DNA of 64,000 bases from Streptomyces sp. NBC_01116 (GTDB taxonomy: Bacteria; Actinomycetota; Actinomycetes; Streptomycetales; Streptomycetaceae), in NCBI RefSeq assembly GCF_041435495.1, contig NZ_CP108644.1:3519501-3583500 (forward strand), in the 5' to 3' direction. The notes beneath the pieces are model-generated. The model did no database searches. It was not told the DNA's origin and saw only the letters and a list, made by a program, of their open reading frames with translations. Positions 23,587 through 32,349 of this stretch are shown one piece after another (within the stretch, counting starts at the first letter, position 1; each line of letters opens with the position of its first letter). The position numbers and the translations under genes were made by a program.

Positions 23587-24702
23587 TCAGCCGCGCGGGT
23601 AGCGGGCCAGCCAGCCCGGGGCGACGGCCGCCGGGCTGTGCAGGGCGGGGCCCTGGGTCATCTCCATCGCGAAGTCGTCGGCCAGTTCGAGGAGCGTGGC
23701 CCGTCCCTCCAGCTCCGCGAGCCAGGCCGGCGGCAGCGCGGTCTCGCCGTGCAGCGCCCCGAGCAGCGCCCCGCAGACCGACCCCGTGGCGCGGGAGGGG
23801 CCGCTGTGGTTGACGGCGAGCCTCAGCCCGTGCCGGATGTCCTCGCTGACCAGCGCGCAGTACACGGCGGCGGCGAGGACCTCCTCGGCGGCGTCGCTCG
23901 CGCCCAGGGCCTCGATCAGCGCCGGGCCCGGGATGCCCTGCCGCACCGAGCCGAGGGCCTGTCGCAGGGCCCCGGTCACCGGCTCGTGGCCGGGGCGTTC
24001 GGCGAGCAGCGCCAGGACGTGTCGCACGGCCCCGTCCAGGCTCTCGCCGCGTGCGAGACCGTGCACGAGTACGGCGAAGGCCCCGGCGGACAGCTGGGCG
24101 GCGGGGTGACCGTGGGACTGGGCCGCGCACTCGACGGCCAGCTGGAGCACGAGTCCCGGCTCCCAGCCCACCAGGAGCCCGAACGGCGCGGACCGGGTGA
24201 GGGCGCCCGCGTCGCGGGCGGTGGGGTTCTTCGGCCGGTCGAGGGTGCCCATGACGGAGTCCCCGAACCCGCCCAGGCATTCCCGGGCCGGCTCGCGGCG
24301 GGCGTAGAGCCACTCCTCGGCGGCCAGCCAGCCGTTGTCCTCGCGCCGCTCGTCGGGCCCCCAGTCGTGCTGGGTGGCGGCCCAGCGCAGATGGGCCCGG
24401 TGCACATCGGTGGGCGGGTGCCATGCCCCGGTGTCACGGCGGACCTGGGCGCGGATCAGCCCGTCGACGGTGAACAGGGTGAGCTGGGTGAGGGCGGTGA
24501 CGGCGCCGCGTCTGCCGTGCGCGGGGACGTAGTCGGTGACCCCCTCGGCACCGTGGGCGGCGCGGATCTCCTCCAGCACGAGCTCGCTGACCCCCGCCCC
24601 GAGCGCGTCCCCGACGGCCCCGCCGAGCAGTGCCCCACGGACCCGGCTGCGGAAATCCTGCTGCTCGGCCCGGCCCCAGACCGCCGTGGTCCCTGTGCTC
24701 AC
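23587..24702 (-). CDS. ADP-ribosylglycohydrolase-fold protein lacking metal-binding Asp residues
   Basis: GTG 24702 follows GGGGAGGA. The 371-residue product keeps the ARH fold markers: RVRGALLGGAVGDALGAGVS at 21-39, TLFTVDGLIRAQ near 74-85, and GSVCGALLGALHG near 308-320. However, the usual DDTQM-TLFT segment reads TALTQLTLFT (69-78), and the usual NHSGDSDSTG reads NHSGPSRATG (298-307). The Asp residues that bind magnesium in active ARH enzymes are therefore absent from both motifs, so it is probably a non-catalytic ADP-ribose or nucleotide binder. It lies 132 bp downstream of the P-loop kinase gene on the same strand. Confidence 0.8.
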   Translation of the reverse strand: MSTGTTAVWGRAEQQDFRSRVRGALLGGAVGDALGAGVSELVLEEIRAAHGAEGVTDYVPAHGRRGAVTALTQLTLFTVDGLIRAQVRRDTGAWHPPTDVHRAHLRWAATQHDWGPDERREDNGWLAAEEWLYARREPARECLGGFGDSVMGTLDRPKNPTARDAGALTRSAPFGLLVGWEPGLVLQLAVECAAQSHGHPAAQLSAGAFAVLVHGLARGESLDGAVRHVLALLAERPGHEPVTGALRQALGSVRQGIPGPALIEALGASDAAEEVLAAAVYCALVSEDIRHGLRLAVNHSGPSRATGSVCGALLGALHGETALPPAWLAELEGRATLLELADDFAMEMTQGPALHSPAAVAPGWLARYPRG

Positions 24703-24834
24703 CCCGGTCCTCCCCGTCACGACATGCTCGTCCGCGCGGGCCTCTGCGGGCGACCGCGCAAGCACTGTAATCGAACGGGAACGGGCCGTAGAGGGGGCGA
24801 CCTGGGTACGTACGGGTATGTCGACGGACGTCCT

Positions 24835-25479
24835 TCAGGTCGCGTTTGACCGGTGCGGGAGTCGGCGTCCGGGACGCGCCTGGGCCGCCGCGGCGGTGAG
24901 CACCGCGTCGGCCACCTCCGCGACCGTACGTCCGCCGCCGGTGTCGACCCGGTCCAGGTCCAGCGCGTCCACGGCCTCCAGCATCAGCTTCTGAAAGCGG
25001 CCGGTGCGGGCCAGGAACCGGTCCATGAGGTGCCGTTCCGCGTCCGTCGCCTCCTCGTAGCGGCCCGCCGCCCGCACCCGGTCGCGTACGACCGTGTCGT
25101 CGGCGGTGAGCCACACGGCGGCCGTACGGGGAACCGTCAGGCGGGCGACGCGGGCGGGCCAGAGCGCCGAGCCCTCCAGGACCAGGCCCGGAGCCCCGGA
25201 TCCCGCGCGGTCGGTGATCAGCTCCTCGATGCGCGGCCAGAGCCGTTCGTAGTGGTCGAGGACCGAGGCGAGGAGTTCGTCGGTGGTCGACGTCCCGTAG
25301 TGCTCGGCGACATGCGGCGGCACCTCGTGCTCCGGGGTCCGCCAGGGCCGTCCCGGGTGCCGGGCCAGGCCGTCCGTGGAGCGGTGCTCGAAGCCGAGCC
25401 GCCCTGCCACCGCCTCGGCGACCGTCGACTTCCCGGTGTTCGAGGTCCCGCCGATCAGCACCACCCGCACTTCGCGCAT
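24835..25479 (-). CDS. P-loop kinase-like protein
   Basis: The 214-residue protein has a Walker A loop at the N-terminus (VVLIGGTSNTGKSTVAEAVA, residues 6-25), a strand-Asp/Glu element in GAPGLVLEGSALWPARVARL, and a lid-like RVRAAGRYEEATDAERHLMDR segment, resembling small-molecule kinases of the AAA_18/2-phosphoglycerate-kinase-like group. It begins nine bases after the STAND ATPase stop, so the two are co-transcribed. The substrate is unknown. Confidence 0.7.
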   Translation of the reverse strand: MREVRVVLIGGTSNTGKSTVAEAVAGRLGFEHRSTDGLARHPGRPWRTPEHEVPPHVAEHYGTSTTDELLASVLDHYERLWPRIEELITDRAGSGAPGLVLEGSALWPARVARLTVPRTAAVWLTADDTVVRDRVRAAGRYEEATDAERHLMDRFLARTGRFQKLMLEAVDALDLDRVDTGGGRTVAEVADAVLTAAAAQARPGRRLPHRSNAT

Positions 25480-25488
25480 CCCCCGACC

Positions 25489-27900
25489 CTACGACCCCGT
25501 CCGGGCCGCCAGCCGCTGCCGTTGCGCCCGCGCCCACGCGTAGTCCGGGTCCAGGACCAGCGCCCGGTCGAGGTCCGCCAGCGCTTCCGGGATCCGGCCG
25601 AGCGCCTCCAGCGCGAGGGCCCTGCTGCCGTGCGCCCAGGCGTAGTCCGGGTCCAGGGCCAGGGCCCGGCCGTAGCAGGCGACGGCCTCCTCGGGCCGGC
25701 CCGTCGCCCGGTACACCTCGCCCCGCTCCCCCTCCGTACCGGCCTGGCCGGGGGACAGCTCCTCGGCCCGGTCCAGATCGGCGAGGGCGCCCACCGGGTC
25801 GCCCAGGACGGTGCGGACCCGGGACCGCCTCACCAGCGCCCAGGCGTACTCCGGCCACAGCGCGATCGCCCGGTCGAAGTCGTCGAGCGCCTCCTCGTGC
25901 CGGCCCAGCACATGGCGGACCAGGCCCCGGCTGCCCAGCGGCACGGCGTCGGACGGGTCCAGGGCGTGCGCCCGGTCCAGGACGGTCAGGGCCTCCTCCG
26001 GGCGGCCCATCCGCCGGTAGGTCTCCCCCCGCTCCCGCACCGCCCAGGCCCAGGCGGGCGCGATCTCCTCGGCCCGGTCCAGGTCGGCGAGGGCCTCCTC
26101 GTAGCGGCCGAGCGAGCGCAGGATCACCGCCCGGCCCTGGTGGGCGCGTTCGCTGCGCGGGTCCACCGCGATCGCCCGCCCGTGGTCGGACAGCGCGGCC
26201 TCCAGCTCCCCGGCGCGGAAGCGGTCCCAGGCGCGCACCACGAGGGCGGCGGCCCGGTCCGTGTCGGTCAGCTCGGCCCGGGTCAGCAGGAGCCCGAGGG
26301 CGGCGGTGGGCCGGGGCCCGTGGTCCGTTATGGCGGCCAGCAGGTCCCGGCCCCAGTCGCGCAGTACGGCGTTGTCGGCGTCCTCGCCCGCCTCCGCGAG
26401 GGTCCGAGCCCAGTGCCGGGCGCGGGACGGCGCCTGCCCGCACAGCTCGATCCCGGCGCGCAGGGCCTCGGGCAGCGCGGTGCGGGGGCGGGCGCAGAGC
26501 CGGTGGTAGAGCACGTCCAGGGCGGCCCGGCGCCAGGGCTGTTCGGCCCAGAGGCGTTCCGGGTCGATGCCCTCGGCCGCCGCGTCCCGCCGGGCGGCGA
26601 AGGCGTCGGCCAGCCGGTCGTGCGCCGCCTTCCACCGTCGCGGCGACCCGGTGCGCTGGAGGCGGAGCATCGGGGCGCGGACGACGGCGTGGTAGCGGGA
26701 GTGGCCGGAGTGCCGCTCGGCGACGAACGGCAGCTCGTGCAGCCAGTCGTAGAGATCCGGCACGGCGTGCGGCCCGTTCCGCGGTGCGGCCACGGCGACG
26801 GCCACCAGGTCCTCGTCGAAGCGGCGCGGCAGCGCGCAGGCGAGCGCGGCCGCTCGGCGGGCCGGGTCGCTCTCCCCGGCCAGGAAGCGTTCGACGGCGG
26901 TGGCGTTCGCCTCCCCGGCCGCCCCGGGGTTGGCGGCGAGCGTGGAGACCAGGACGGGCAGACCGCCGGAGAGCCGCAGCACCTCCCGTACGACGGACTC
27001 GGTCACCACCCCCCGTCCGTGCAGGAGTTGGCGCGACTCGGCCTCCGTGAACGGCCCGAGCGGTACGTCGGCGACCAGCCGGCTCCGGTCGCCCCAGTGG
27101 ACGGGGTCGAGGCGGCGCTGACCGGCCAGGGTGAGGACGAGGTTGGCGGGCAGGTCGCCGTACCGGCCGGGGGTCAGCAGGTCCGCCAGCCACCGGTCCA
27201 GTTGGGGTGCGGTGCGCTCGTAGGTGTCCAGGAAGAGGGCGATCCAGGGCACGGTGTCCGCGACCCGGTCCAGCTCGGCGACGAAGACCGGGGTGAGGAC
27301 CCGCACCGGTTCCGCCAGCAGCAGGGCCTCCTCCTGCTGCCGGGCCCGCCCCCCGAACACGGCCCGCAGGCCGCCCGCGCCCCGCGCCACGACCGCCGGG
27401 TCGATGCCTCCGGCGAGCGCCCCGACGACGGGTATCGCCCCGGCCGCGATCAGCCCGGCCTGCGCGGCGGCGAGCGCCCCGGGCGAAGGGGCCCCGCCCG
27501 GCGTCCCGCTGTCCGCCGCGAGCCGGCCGGCCGCGTCGTGGCGCGCGCGCCGGTAGGTGGTGAGCAGCCGGTCCAGCGCCTTGAGCGGGTGTCCCTGCTC
27601 GGCGAACTGCGCGGCGAAGTCGGCGAGTACGTCCGGTACGGAGTCGGCGCTCTCGTCGACCGACGCGGTCAGCGCCCCGAACTCCCCCGCCACCTCCCGC
27701 CATTCCCGTACGAGCGAGGTCTTGCCGACCCCGGCGTTCCCCCGCACGTGGAAGACGAACCGGTGCCGGGGGTCCTCCGGCGGTCGCGCGAAGTTGGCCC
27801 GGTACAGGCCCAGTTCGGCCTCCCGCCCGACGAAGGCGGCGCGTCGCTGCCCTTCGACGATCTGCTGGAGGGAGAGGCGGCGGGGGCTCGGCGGATGCAT
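25489..27900 (-). CDS. STAND-type P-loop ATPase with C-terminal TPR array
   Basis: The 803-residue protein has Walker A FHVRGNAGVGKTSLVREW (54-62 core), Walker B WIALFLDTYERT (219-230) and LVLTLAGQRRLD, a STAND-like arrangement. Residues about 140-185 form a Gly/Ala/Val-rich hydrophobic stretch between the two Walker motifs (LIAAGAIPVVGALAGGIDPA). The C-terminal third (about 545-795) is a series of TPR units, for example YEEALADLDRAEEIAPAWAW and RPEEAVACYGRALALDPDYA. STAND proteins sense a signal through repeats and oligomerise; no separate N-terminal effector domain is seen. The kinase and the glycohydrolase-like gene follow. Confidence 0.82.
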   Translation of the reverse strand: MHPPSPRRLSLQQIVEGQRRAAFVGREAELGLYRANFARPPEDPRHRFVFHVRGNAGVGKTSLVREWREVAGEFGALTASVDESADSVPDVLADFAAQFAEQGHPLKALDRLLTTYRRARHDAAGRLAADSGTPGGAPSPGALAAAQAGLIAAGAIPVVGALAGGIDPAVVARGAGGLRAVFGGRARQQEEALLLAEPVRVLTPVFVAELDRVADTVPWIALFLDTYERTAPQLDRWLADLLTPGRYGDLPANLVLTLAGQRRLDPVHWGDRSRLVADVPLGPFTEAESRQLLHGRGVVTESVVREVLRLSGGLPVLVSTLAANPGAAGEANATAVERFLAGESDPARRAAALACALPRRFDEDLVAVAVAAPRNGPHAVPDLYDWLHELPFVAERHSGHSRYHAVVRAPMLRLQRTGSPRRWKAAHDRLADAFAARRDAAAEGIDPERLWAEQPWRRAALDVLYHRLCARPRTALPEALRAGIELCGQAPSRARHWARTLAEAGEDADNAVLRDWGRDLLAAITDHGPRPTAALGLLLTRAELTDTDRAAALVVRAWDRFRAGELEAALSDHGRAIAVDPRSERAHQGRAVILRSLGRYEEALADLDRAEEIAPAWAWAVRERGETYRRMGRPEEALTVLDRAHALDPSDAVPLGSRGLVRHVLGRHEEALDDFDRAIALWPEYAWALVRRSRVRTVLGDPVGALADLDRAEELSPGQAGTEGERGEVYRATGRPEEAVACYGRALALDPDYAWAHGSRALALEALGRIPEALADLDRALVLDPDYAWARAQRQRLAARTGS

Positions 27901-28090
27901 GGGGCCAGTCTGTCAGCGGGCGGGCCCGGGCGGCCGGAACCTTGCCGCCTTGGCTCCGGGCGCCGCCCCTGTCCCGGGCTCCGCCCCGGCCCCTGCCGCC
28001 CGGCAACCTGCTGCCCGGGACCGGGGCTGCGCCCGGGACCGGACAGCGCCCGGGACCGGGACCAGGGCAGCACCCGACCCTGTGGCCCGT

Positions 28091-28130
28091 CGGACGCCTA
28101 GGCGTCCGTCAGACTCCTAGGCATCCGTCA
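28091..28130. repeat. imperfect direct repeat with CCTAGG palindromes
   Basis: GGACGCCTAGGCGTCC at 28092-28107 is a perfect palindrome; a degenerate copy containing TCCTAGGCATCCGTCAG follows at once, ending at the SDR stop. It may act as terminator for the minus-strand SDR gene. The DNA just before it (about 27950-28075) is a run of cccggg-accgg-type simple repeats. Confidence 0.45.
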
Positions 28131-28925
28131 GGCGCCGAGGCCCTGGCCGAATCCGCCGTCCACGGTCAGTTCCACTCCGGTCGTGAAGGTGGCTTCGACC
28201 GCCAGGTACAGCGCGGCGGCGGCGACCTCCTCCACCGTGCCGCCCCGGCCCATCGGCGTGGAGGCGTTGCCCTGTTCGACGAACTCGGCGCGCTGCTCCT
28301 CGGTGAGTCCGGCGACGCCCATCGTCGGGGTGAGGATGAAGCCGGGGGCGATCGCGTTGACGCGGATCCCCCGGGGGAGCAGCTCGGCGGCGAGCACCTT
28401 CGAGAACGCGGCGACGGCTTCCTTCGCCGCGGAGTAGGCGCTGAGACCGGGGAAGATCTGGTCGTTGGAGACGGTGGTGAACACGATCGAACCGCCCTCG
28501 GCCATCAGCGGCGCCAGCCGCTGGACGGTGAAGAAGGCTCCCTTGGCGTTCACGTCGAAGATGCGGTCCCACGACTCCTCCGTGACCTCTTCGAGCGTCT
28601 GGAACTCGGCGATGCCCTGATTCACGAACAGGTGGTCGATGCCGCCGAGGCGGTCGGCGACCTGGTCGCGGAGGGCGTCGATGGCGTAGGCGTCGGCGGC
28701 GTCGGAGCGCACCGGGTGCGCCAGCGGGGTGCCGAGCGCCGCCTGGGCCTCGGCGAGACGCTGGTCGTCGCGGCCCGTGTACAGCACTTCGGCGCCCCGG
28801 TCGGTCAGCGCCCGGACGATGGCCCGGCCCATGCCGATGGTGCCGCCGGTGACGACCGCCTTCCGGCCGGCCAGGGCCTGCGGGTCGATGGCGGAACGGT
28901 GCTGGGGCTTGCGGTCGGTTGTCAT
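28128..28925 (-). CDS. SDR-family oxidoreductase (MerR-linked)
   Basis: ATG 28925 was chosen; the longer frame runs into the divergent promoter. The 265-residue enzyme has VVTGGTIGMGRAIVRALTDR (cofactor loop), DHLFVNQGIAEF (NNAG variant VNQG), Ser in IVFTTVSNDQIFPGL, YSAAKEAV with Tyr and Lys, and IRVNAIAPGFILTPTMGV. It is a typical NADP(H)-preferring SDR of unknown substrate. The gene is divergent from a MerR regulator with a shared inverted-repeat operator, so its expression is probably induced by that regulator. Confidence 0.9.
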   Translation of the reverse strand: MTTDRKPQHRSAIDPQALAGRKAVVTGGTIGMGRAIVRALTDRGAEVLYTGRDDQRLAEAQAALGTPLAHPVRSDAADAYAIDALRDQVADRLGGIDHLFVNQGIAEFQTLEEVTEESWDRIFDVNAKGAFFTVQRLAPLMAEGGSIVFTTVSNDQIFPGLSAYSAAKEAVAAFSKVLAAELLPRGIRVNAIAPGFILTPTMGVAGLTEEQRAEFVEQGNASTPMGRGGTVEEVAAAALYLAVEATFTTGVELTVDGGFGQGLGA

Positions 28926-28942
28926 GCCGGTGAAGCTAGACC

Positions 28943-28964
28943 TTGACATTGACGTCAGAGTCAA
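28943..28964. promoter_or_regulatory. MerR-type operator/promoter between SDR and MerR genes
   Basis: TTGAC at 28943-28947 and GTCAA at 28960-28964 form an inverted repeat around a central TGACGTCA palindrome, placed 18 bp from the SDR start and 21 bp from the merR start. MerR regulators bind such sites between promoter boxes. Confidence 0.6.
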
Positions 28965-28984
28965 TCTTCCGTGCCGGGAGTCAC

Positions 28985-29359
28985 ATGTTCATCGGCGAGC
29001 TGTCGAAGCGCACCGGTATCAGCACCAGGAGCCTGCGGTACTACGAGCAGCAGGGGTTGCTGCGACCGCGGCGGCGAGCCAGCGGCTACCGCGAGTTCAG
29101 CGAGCCCGACGTCGCCGCCGTACGCCGGATCCGCATTCTGCTCGCGGCCGGACTGAACACCGACCTGATCCGCGAAGTGCTGCCCTGCATGGCCGAGGAG
29201 GGCACCATCCTGGCGCCGACCTGCGAGGAGATGGCCCGGGACCTCCAGCACGAACGCGAGCGCATGGGCCGCTCCATCGAACAGCTCCAGGCCGCTCACA
29301 CCATGCTCGGCTCGATCATCCACGCGGGCGAGGCGATCACCGGCGGCCGACGCGCCTGA
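28985..29359 (+). CDS. MerR-family transcriptional regulator
   Basis: ATG 28985 follows GGGAG. The 124-residue protein begins MFIGELSKRTGISTRSLRYY, followed by EQQGLLRPRRRASGYREF, the standard MerR winged helix, and ends in a coiled-coil dimerisation helix (ERERMGRSIEQLQAAHTMLG). One cysteine in LPCMAEEG and one in APTCEEM could bind an effector, but this is not certain. It probably activates the divergent SDR gene from the 19-20-bp-spaced promoter between them. Confidence 0.92.
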   Translation: MFIGELSKRTGISTRSLRYYEQQGLLRPRRRASGYREFSEPDVAAVRRIRILLAAGLNTDLIREVLPCMAEEGTILAPTCEEMARDLQHERERMGRSIEQLQAAHTMLGSIIHAGEAITGGRRA

Positions 29360-29420
29360 GCGCCCCGCCACGGGCGGAAGGGTCGGTGGACGGGCGGGCG
29401 GGCGAGGGCTCGTGCCGTGG

Positions 29421-30773
29421 TCAGGGCGTGCGCCGGCCCAGGGTGAAGGCGACCAGGGCGGCGCCCAGCGGGAAGAGCGCCACCACGCCGAGCGCCGTGG
29501 AGAGCGGCATCGACCTCGCCAGCGCGCCCGCGGTGGCGCTGCCGACGCCGCCACCGACGAAGAACGTGAGGTTGAGCAGACCCATCGCGCCGCCGCGACG
29601 GGCCGGTTCGACGTGTCCCGACATCAGCGCGGTGGTGAAGACCTGCGTGACGGAGAACGCGGAGAAGCCGAGCGAGGCGCCGAGGACCAGCAGCAGCACG
29701 CCGGAGCCGGTCGGCGCGCCGGCGAGGGCCGCGGCGAAGGCGAGCGAGACCGCGGCGAGGAGCCGGTTGCCGTGGTCGCCCGCGGTGAGCCGGCCGGCCA
29801 GTCTGGAGAGCACCGCGCCGACGACCGCGCCGGGCAGCAGCAGGACGCCGACGGACAGGACGCTCAAGCCGTGGTCGCGGACGAGGAGCTGCGGTACGGC
29901 GTACATCGCGGCGAACAGGCCGCCGTACACGCCGATGCCGATGACGGCGGCCTTCAGGAACACGCGGTCGGTGACGAGCGCGCGTGGCACGAAGGAGGTG
30001 TCGCCGTCGCGGGTGCGCCAGGTGAGTCCGGCGGCCGACAGGACCAGTACGACGGCGGTCGCGATCACCGGCAGGGTGCCCAGCGCGAGCGCGGAGGACT
30101 GGATCAGCACGAGGAACGACATGGCGGTGAGCGTCAGCAGAGCCGCGCCCGGCAGGTCCATCGAGCGGCCGGAGCTCCTGCGCGCAGGCGCCCCGGACAG
30201 GCACATGGGGACGACGATCAGGGAGAGCGCGGGCAGGACCAGGGCGATGCGCCAGGTCACCCACTCGGTGAGGACGCCGCCCGCCAGGGTGGCGCCGGCC
30301 GAGAAGATCGCCATCGTCGCCCCGAATCCGGCGAAGACCCGCGGCCGCCGGTCCGGCGGCACCGAGGCGGTGAGCGCCATGGCACCGGCCGCCATGGCAC
30401 CGGAACCGGCGGCCTGCACGAAGCGCCCGGCCACCAGGACGCCGAGGCTGGGCGCGACGAGGCAGACGACCGCGCCGACCGCGAGGGCCGGCGAGCCGAG
30501 CAGCAGGGCGGCGCGTACGCCGCGGGTGTCGGCGAGGCGGCCGAACAGCGCGGTGCCGACGCCGAGGGCGAGCGCGTGGGCCGTCAGGACCCAGGCCGTC
30601 GCGGTGGCCGAGGCGTCGAGCGAGGACGCCACGTCGGGCAGGGCGACGCCGGCGGCGGTGACGCCGAAGACGACCGGGCCGAACAGGGCGCCGTAGCGCA
30701 GCCCGTCCGAGCGGGCTCCCGGCGGGGGGACGGTGCCGGCGGCCGCGGTCGACGCGGCCTCGTGCGTGGTCAT
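29421..30773 (-). CDS. MFS transporter (14-TM/12-TM exporter type)
   Basis: ATG 30773 follows AGGAG. The 450 residues contain at least 12 hydrophobic segments; GRLADTRGVRAALLLGS is the MFS loop 2-3 signature and GRFVQAAGSGAMAAGAMAL the export-type motif C region. It starts 31 bp after the stop of the flavin oxidase gene, and both are probably expressed together under the divergent LuxR-type regulator. Likely exports the product or toxic substrate of the oxidase; substrate unknown. Confidence 0.88.
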   Translation of the reverse strand: MTTHEAASTAAAGTVPPPGARSDGLRYGALFGPVVFGVTAAGVALPDVASSLDASATATAWVLTAHALALGVGTALFGRLADTRGVRAALLLGSPALAVGAVVCLVAPSLGVLVAGRFVQAAGSGAMAAGAMALTASVPPDRRPRVFAGFGATMAIFSAGATLAGGVLTEWVTWRIALVLPALSLIVVPMCLSGAPARRSSGRSMDLPGAALLTLTAMSFLVLIQSSALALGTLPVIATAVVLVLSAAGLTWRTRDGDTSFVPRALVTDRVFLKAAVIGIGVYGGLFAAMYAVPQLLVRDHGLSVLSVGVLLLPGAVVGAVLSRLAGRLTAGDHGNRLLAAVSLAFAAALAGAPTGSGVLLLVLGASLGFSAFSVTQVFTTALMSGHVEPARRGGAMGLLNLTFFVGGGVGSATAGALARSMPLSTALGVVALFPLGAALVAFTLGRRTP

Positions 30774-30804
30774 GATGGACTCCTGAGGAAGACGGCCGAC
30801 TCGT

Positions 30805-32235
30805 TCACGGGCGCGGCGCGATGGTGTGGTTGAGCCGGAAGAGGTTGCCGGGGTCGACCTCGGCCTTCACGCGCGCCAGCCGGCCCAGGGTCTCCGGGTC
30901 GAAGCACTCCGCCGCCGAGCCGGCCGTGTCCGCGCCCGCGAGGAAGTTCAGGTAACGGCGGCCCGTGCTCCACGGCTCCATCGGCCCGAGGACCGCGTCC
31001 GGCGAGCCCGGGGGCGAGAGCGTCGTGAGCGTGAACGCGCCCTCGCGGACACCGACCGCGTTGGGCACCTCGGCGGGCCGCGCGAGCGCGCCGCCGAGGT
31101 GACGCACCTCGACCATCAGATCCCCGCAGGGCGAACCGGACCCGGCCGCCCGCAGCAACGCCTCCATGGCATCCGCCCCCAACTCCCGCAGCACGATGTT
31201 GCGTTCGTGGTACGCGAGCGGATGCACCGGGTCCTTGTGGATGTCGGCCACCGAGGTGTACGGCATCTCGCCGACCCCGTCCGTCAGCGGCGTACCGCTC
31301 GCGCGCAGCGGACGGACGAGCCGCTCCCCCTCCTCGGCCCGGCCGGTGAACGCGATCCGCACATGCGCCGCGAACGTGCCGCGGAGGAACTCCGGCACGT
31401 CCGGCACGTCCGGCAGCCGGAGCAGCGACACGGAGGAGGTCATCTCCTCGGGCACGGTCGCGGTCCACTGCCGCCAGGTGTGGAGAACCTGCGCCGCCTG
31501 CTCACCGGGGAAGTAGATCCCACCGCCGTAGAGCCGGCGCACCGGCATCAGGCCGAACCAGAGCCCGGTGACGATGCCGAAGTTCCCCTTGCCGCCGCGC
31601 AGCGCCCAGAACAGGTCCGGATGCTGGTCGCGGGTGACCTGCCGGACGCTTCCGTCAGCGGTGACGATCTCGATACAGGTCACGTGGTCCGCGGCGAAAC
31701 CGTACTGGCGGCCCAGCGGACCGAGCCCGCCTCCCAGCGTGTAGCCCACGACGCCGACCAGCGGCGACGACCCGTTGAGCGGCGCCAGGCCGTGCGGCCC
31801 GCCGGCCGCGATCACCTGGTGCCACTGGGCTCCGGCCTCCACGTACGCCGTACGGGTGAGCGGGTCGACGGCGACCGCGTTCATCCGGCGGGTGGCGACG
31901 AGGACACCGCCGCGCGCGGGCGCCGCGATGCCGTGGCCGGTCGCCTGAACGGCGATCGGGAGCGCCTGCCCGGCGGCGAAGGACACCGCGGCGGACACGT
32001 CCCCGGCCGACCGGGCGGCGACGATCACGTCGGGCCGGTGCTGCCCGATCCGGTTGAACCCGGCGAGCTCCCTCTCGTACCCCGCGTCCAGCGGAGTGAA
32101 GACCTCACCCTCGAGCCGTGCGGCGAGCCCGTCCCTGGCTCTCCCGGCGATGCCCGTGCCTCCGGTCCGCCCTCCGTCTCCGGTCCGCCCGTCTCCGGTC
32201 TGCCCTCCGTCTCCGGTCCGTCCTGCCACGATCAC
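30805..32235 (-). CDS. FAD-linked oxidase with BBE domain
   Basis: GTG 32235 was chosen for the GGAGGAAGG site just upstream. The 476-residue protein has the PCMH-type FAD fold: RPDVIVAARSAGDVSAAVSF, then QATGHGIAAPARGGVLVATR, in which the His of GHG is the usual 8-alpha flavin attachment point, and GVVGYTLGGGLGPLGRQYGF. The C-terminus carries a berberine-bridge motif (RRYLNFLAG near 420, EVDPGNLFRLNHTI at the end). The Cys used for a second flavin bond in some relatives is not evident. Such enzymes oxidise alcohols, sugars or polyketide/alkaloid intermediates. A short TGDGGRTGDG-type repeat lies at the N-terminus. Confidence 0.88.
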   Translation of the reverse strand: MIVAGRTGDGGQTGDGRTGDGGRTGGTGIAGRARDGLAARLEGEVFTPLDAGYERELAGFNRIGQHRPDVIVAARSAGDVSAAVSFAAGQALPIAVQATGHGIAAPARGGVLVATRRMNAVAVDPLTRTAYVEAGAQWHQVIAAGGPHGLAPLNGSSPLVGVVGYTLGGGLGPLGRQYGFAADHVTCIEIVTADGSVRQVTRDQHPDLFWALRGGKGNFGIVTGLWFGLMPVRRLYGGGIYFPGEQAAQVLHTWRQWTATVPEEMTSSVSLLRLPDVPDVPEFLRGTFAAHVRIAFTGRAEEGERLVRPLRASGTPLTDGVGEMPYTSVADIHKDPVHPLAYHERNIVLRELGADAMEALLRAAGSGSPCGDLMVEVRHLGGALARPAEVPNAVGVREGAFTLTTLSPPGSPDAVLGPMEPWSTGRRYLNFLAGADTAGSAAECFDPETLGRLARVKAEVDPGNLFRLNHTIAPRP

Positions 32236-32307
32236 GTCCTTCCTCCCGTGCCGCGCCGCGGTCCCGCACGGCGCGGCGGCGATGAGGAGCAGTGTTCTCG
32301 TCCGGCG

Positions 32308-32349
32308 GGCCCTCTCCCATCCCCTGCTCAGGGGGAACGGGAGAGGGCC
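32308..32349. promoter_or_regulatory. long hairpin between oxidase and LuxR genes
   Basis: GGCCCTCTCCC pairs with GGGAGAGGGCC, with a nested CCCCTG/AGGGG stem in the loop. It lies in the 240-bp divergent region about 73 bp from the oxidase start, and could be a 5'-leader structure of the oxidase transcript or a regulator-binding site. Confidence 0.4.

Noticed and set aside
24434..28006. 1190-residue minus-strand frame overlapping the STAND, kinase and glycohydrolase genes
   Set aside because: Arg/Gly/Pro-rich shadow in a different frame; the genes in the other frames have Walker motifs and TPRs.
24853..28101. 1082-residue plus-strand frame
   Set aside because: Antisense shadow of the STAND and kinase genes, no domain signal.
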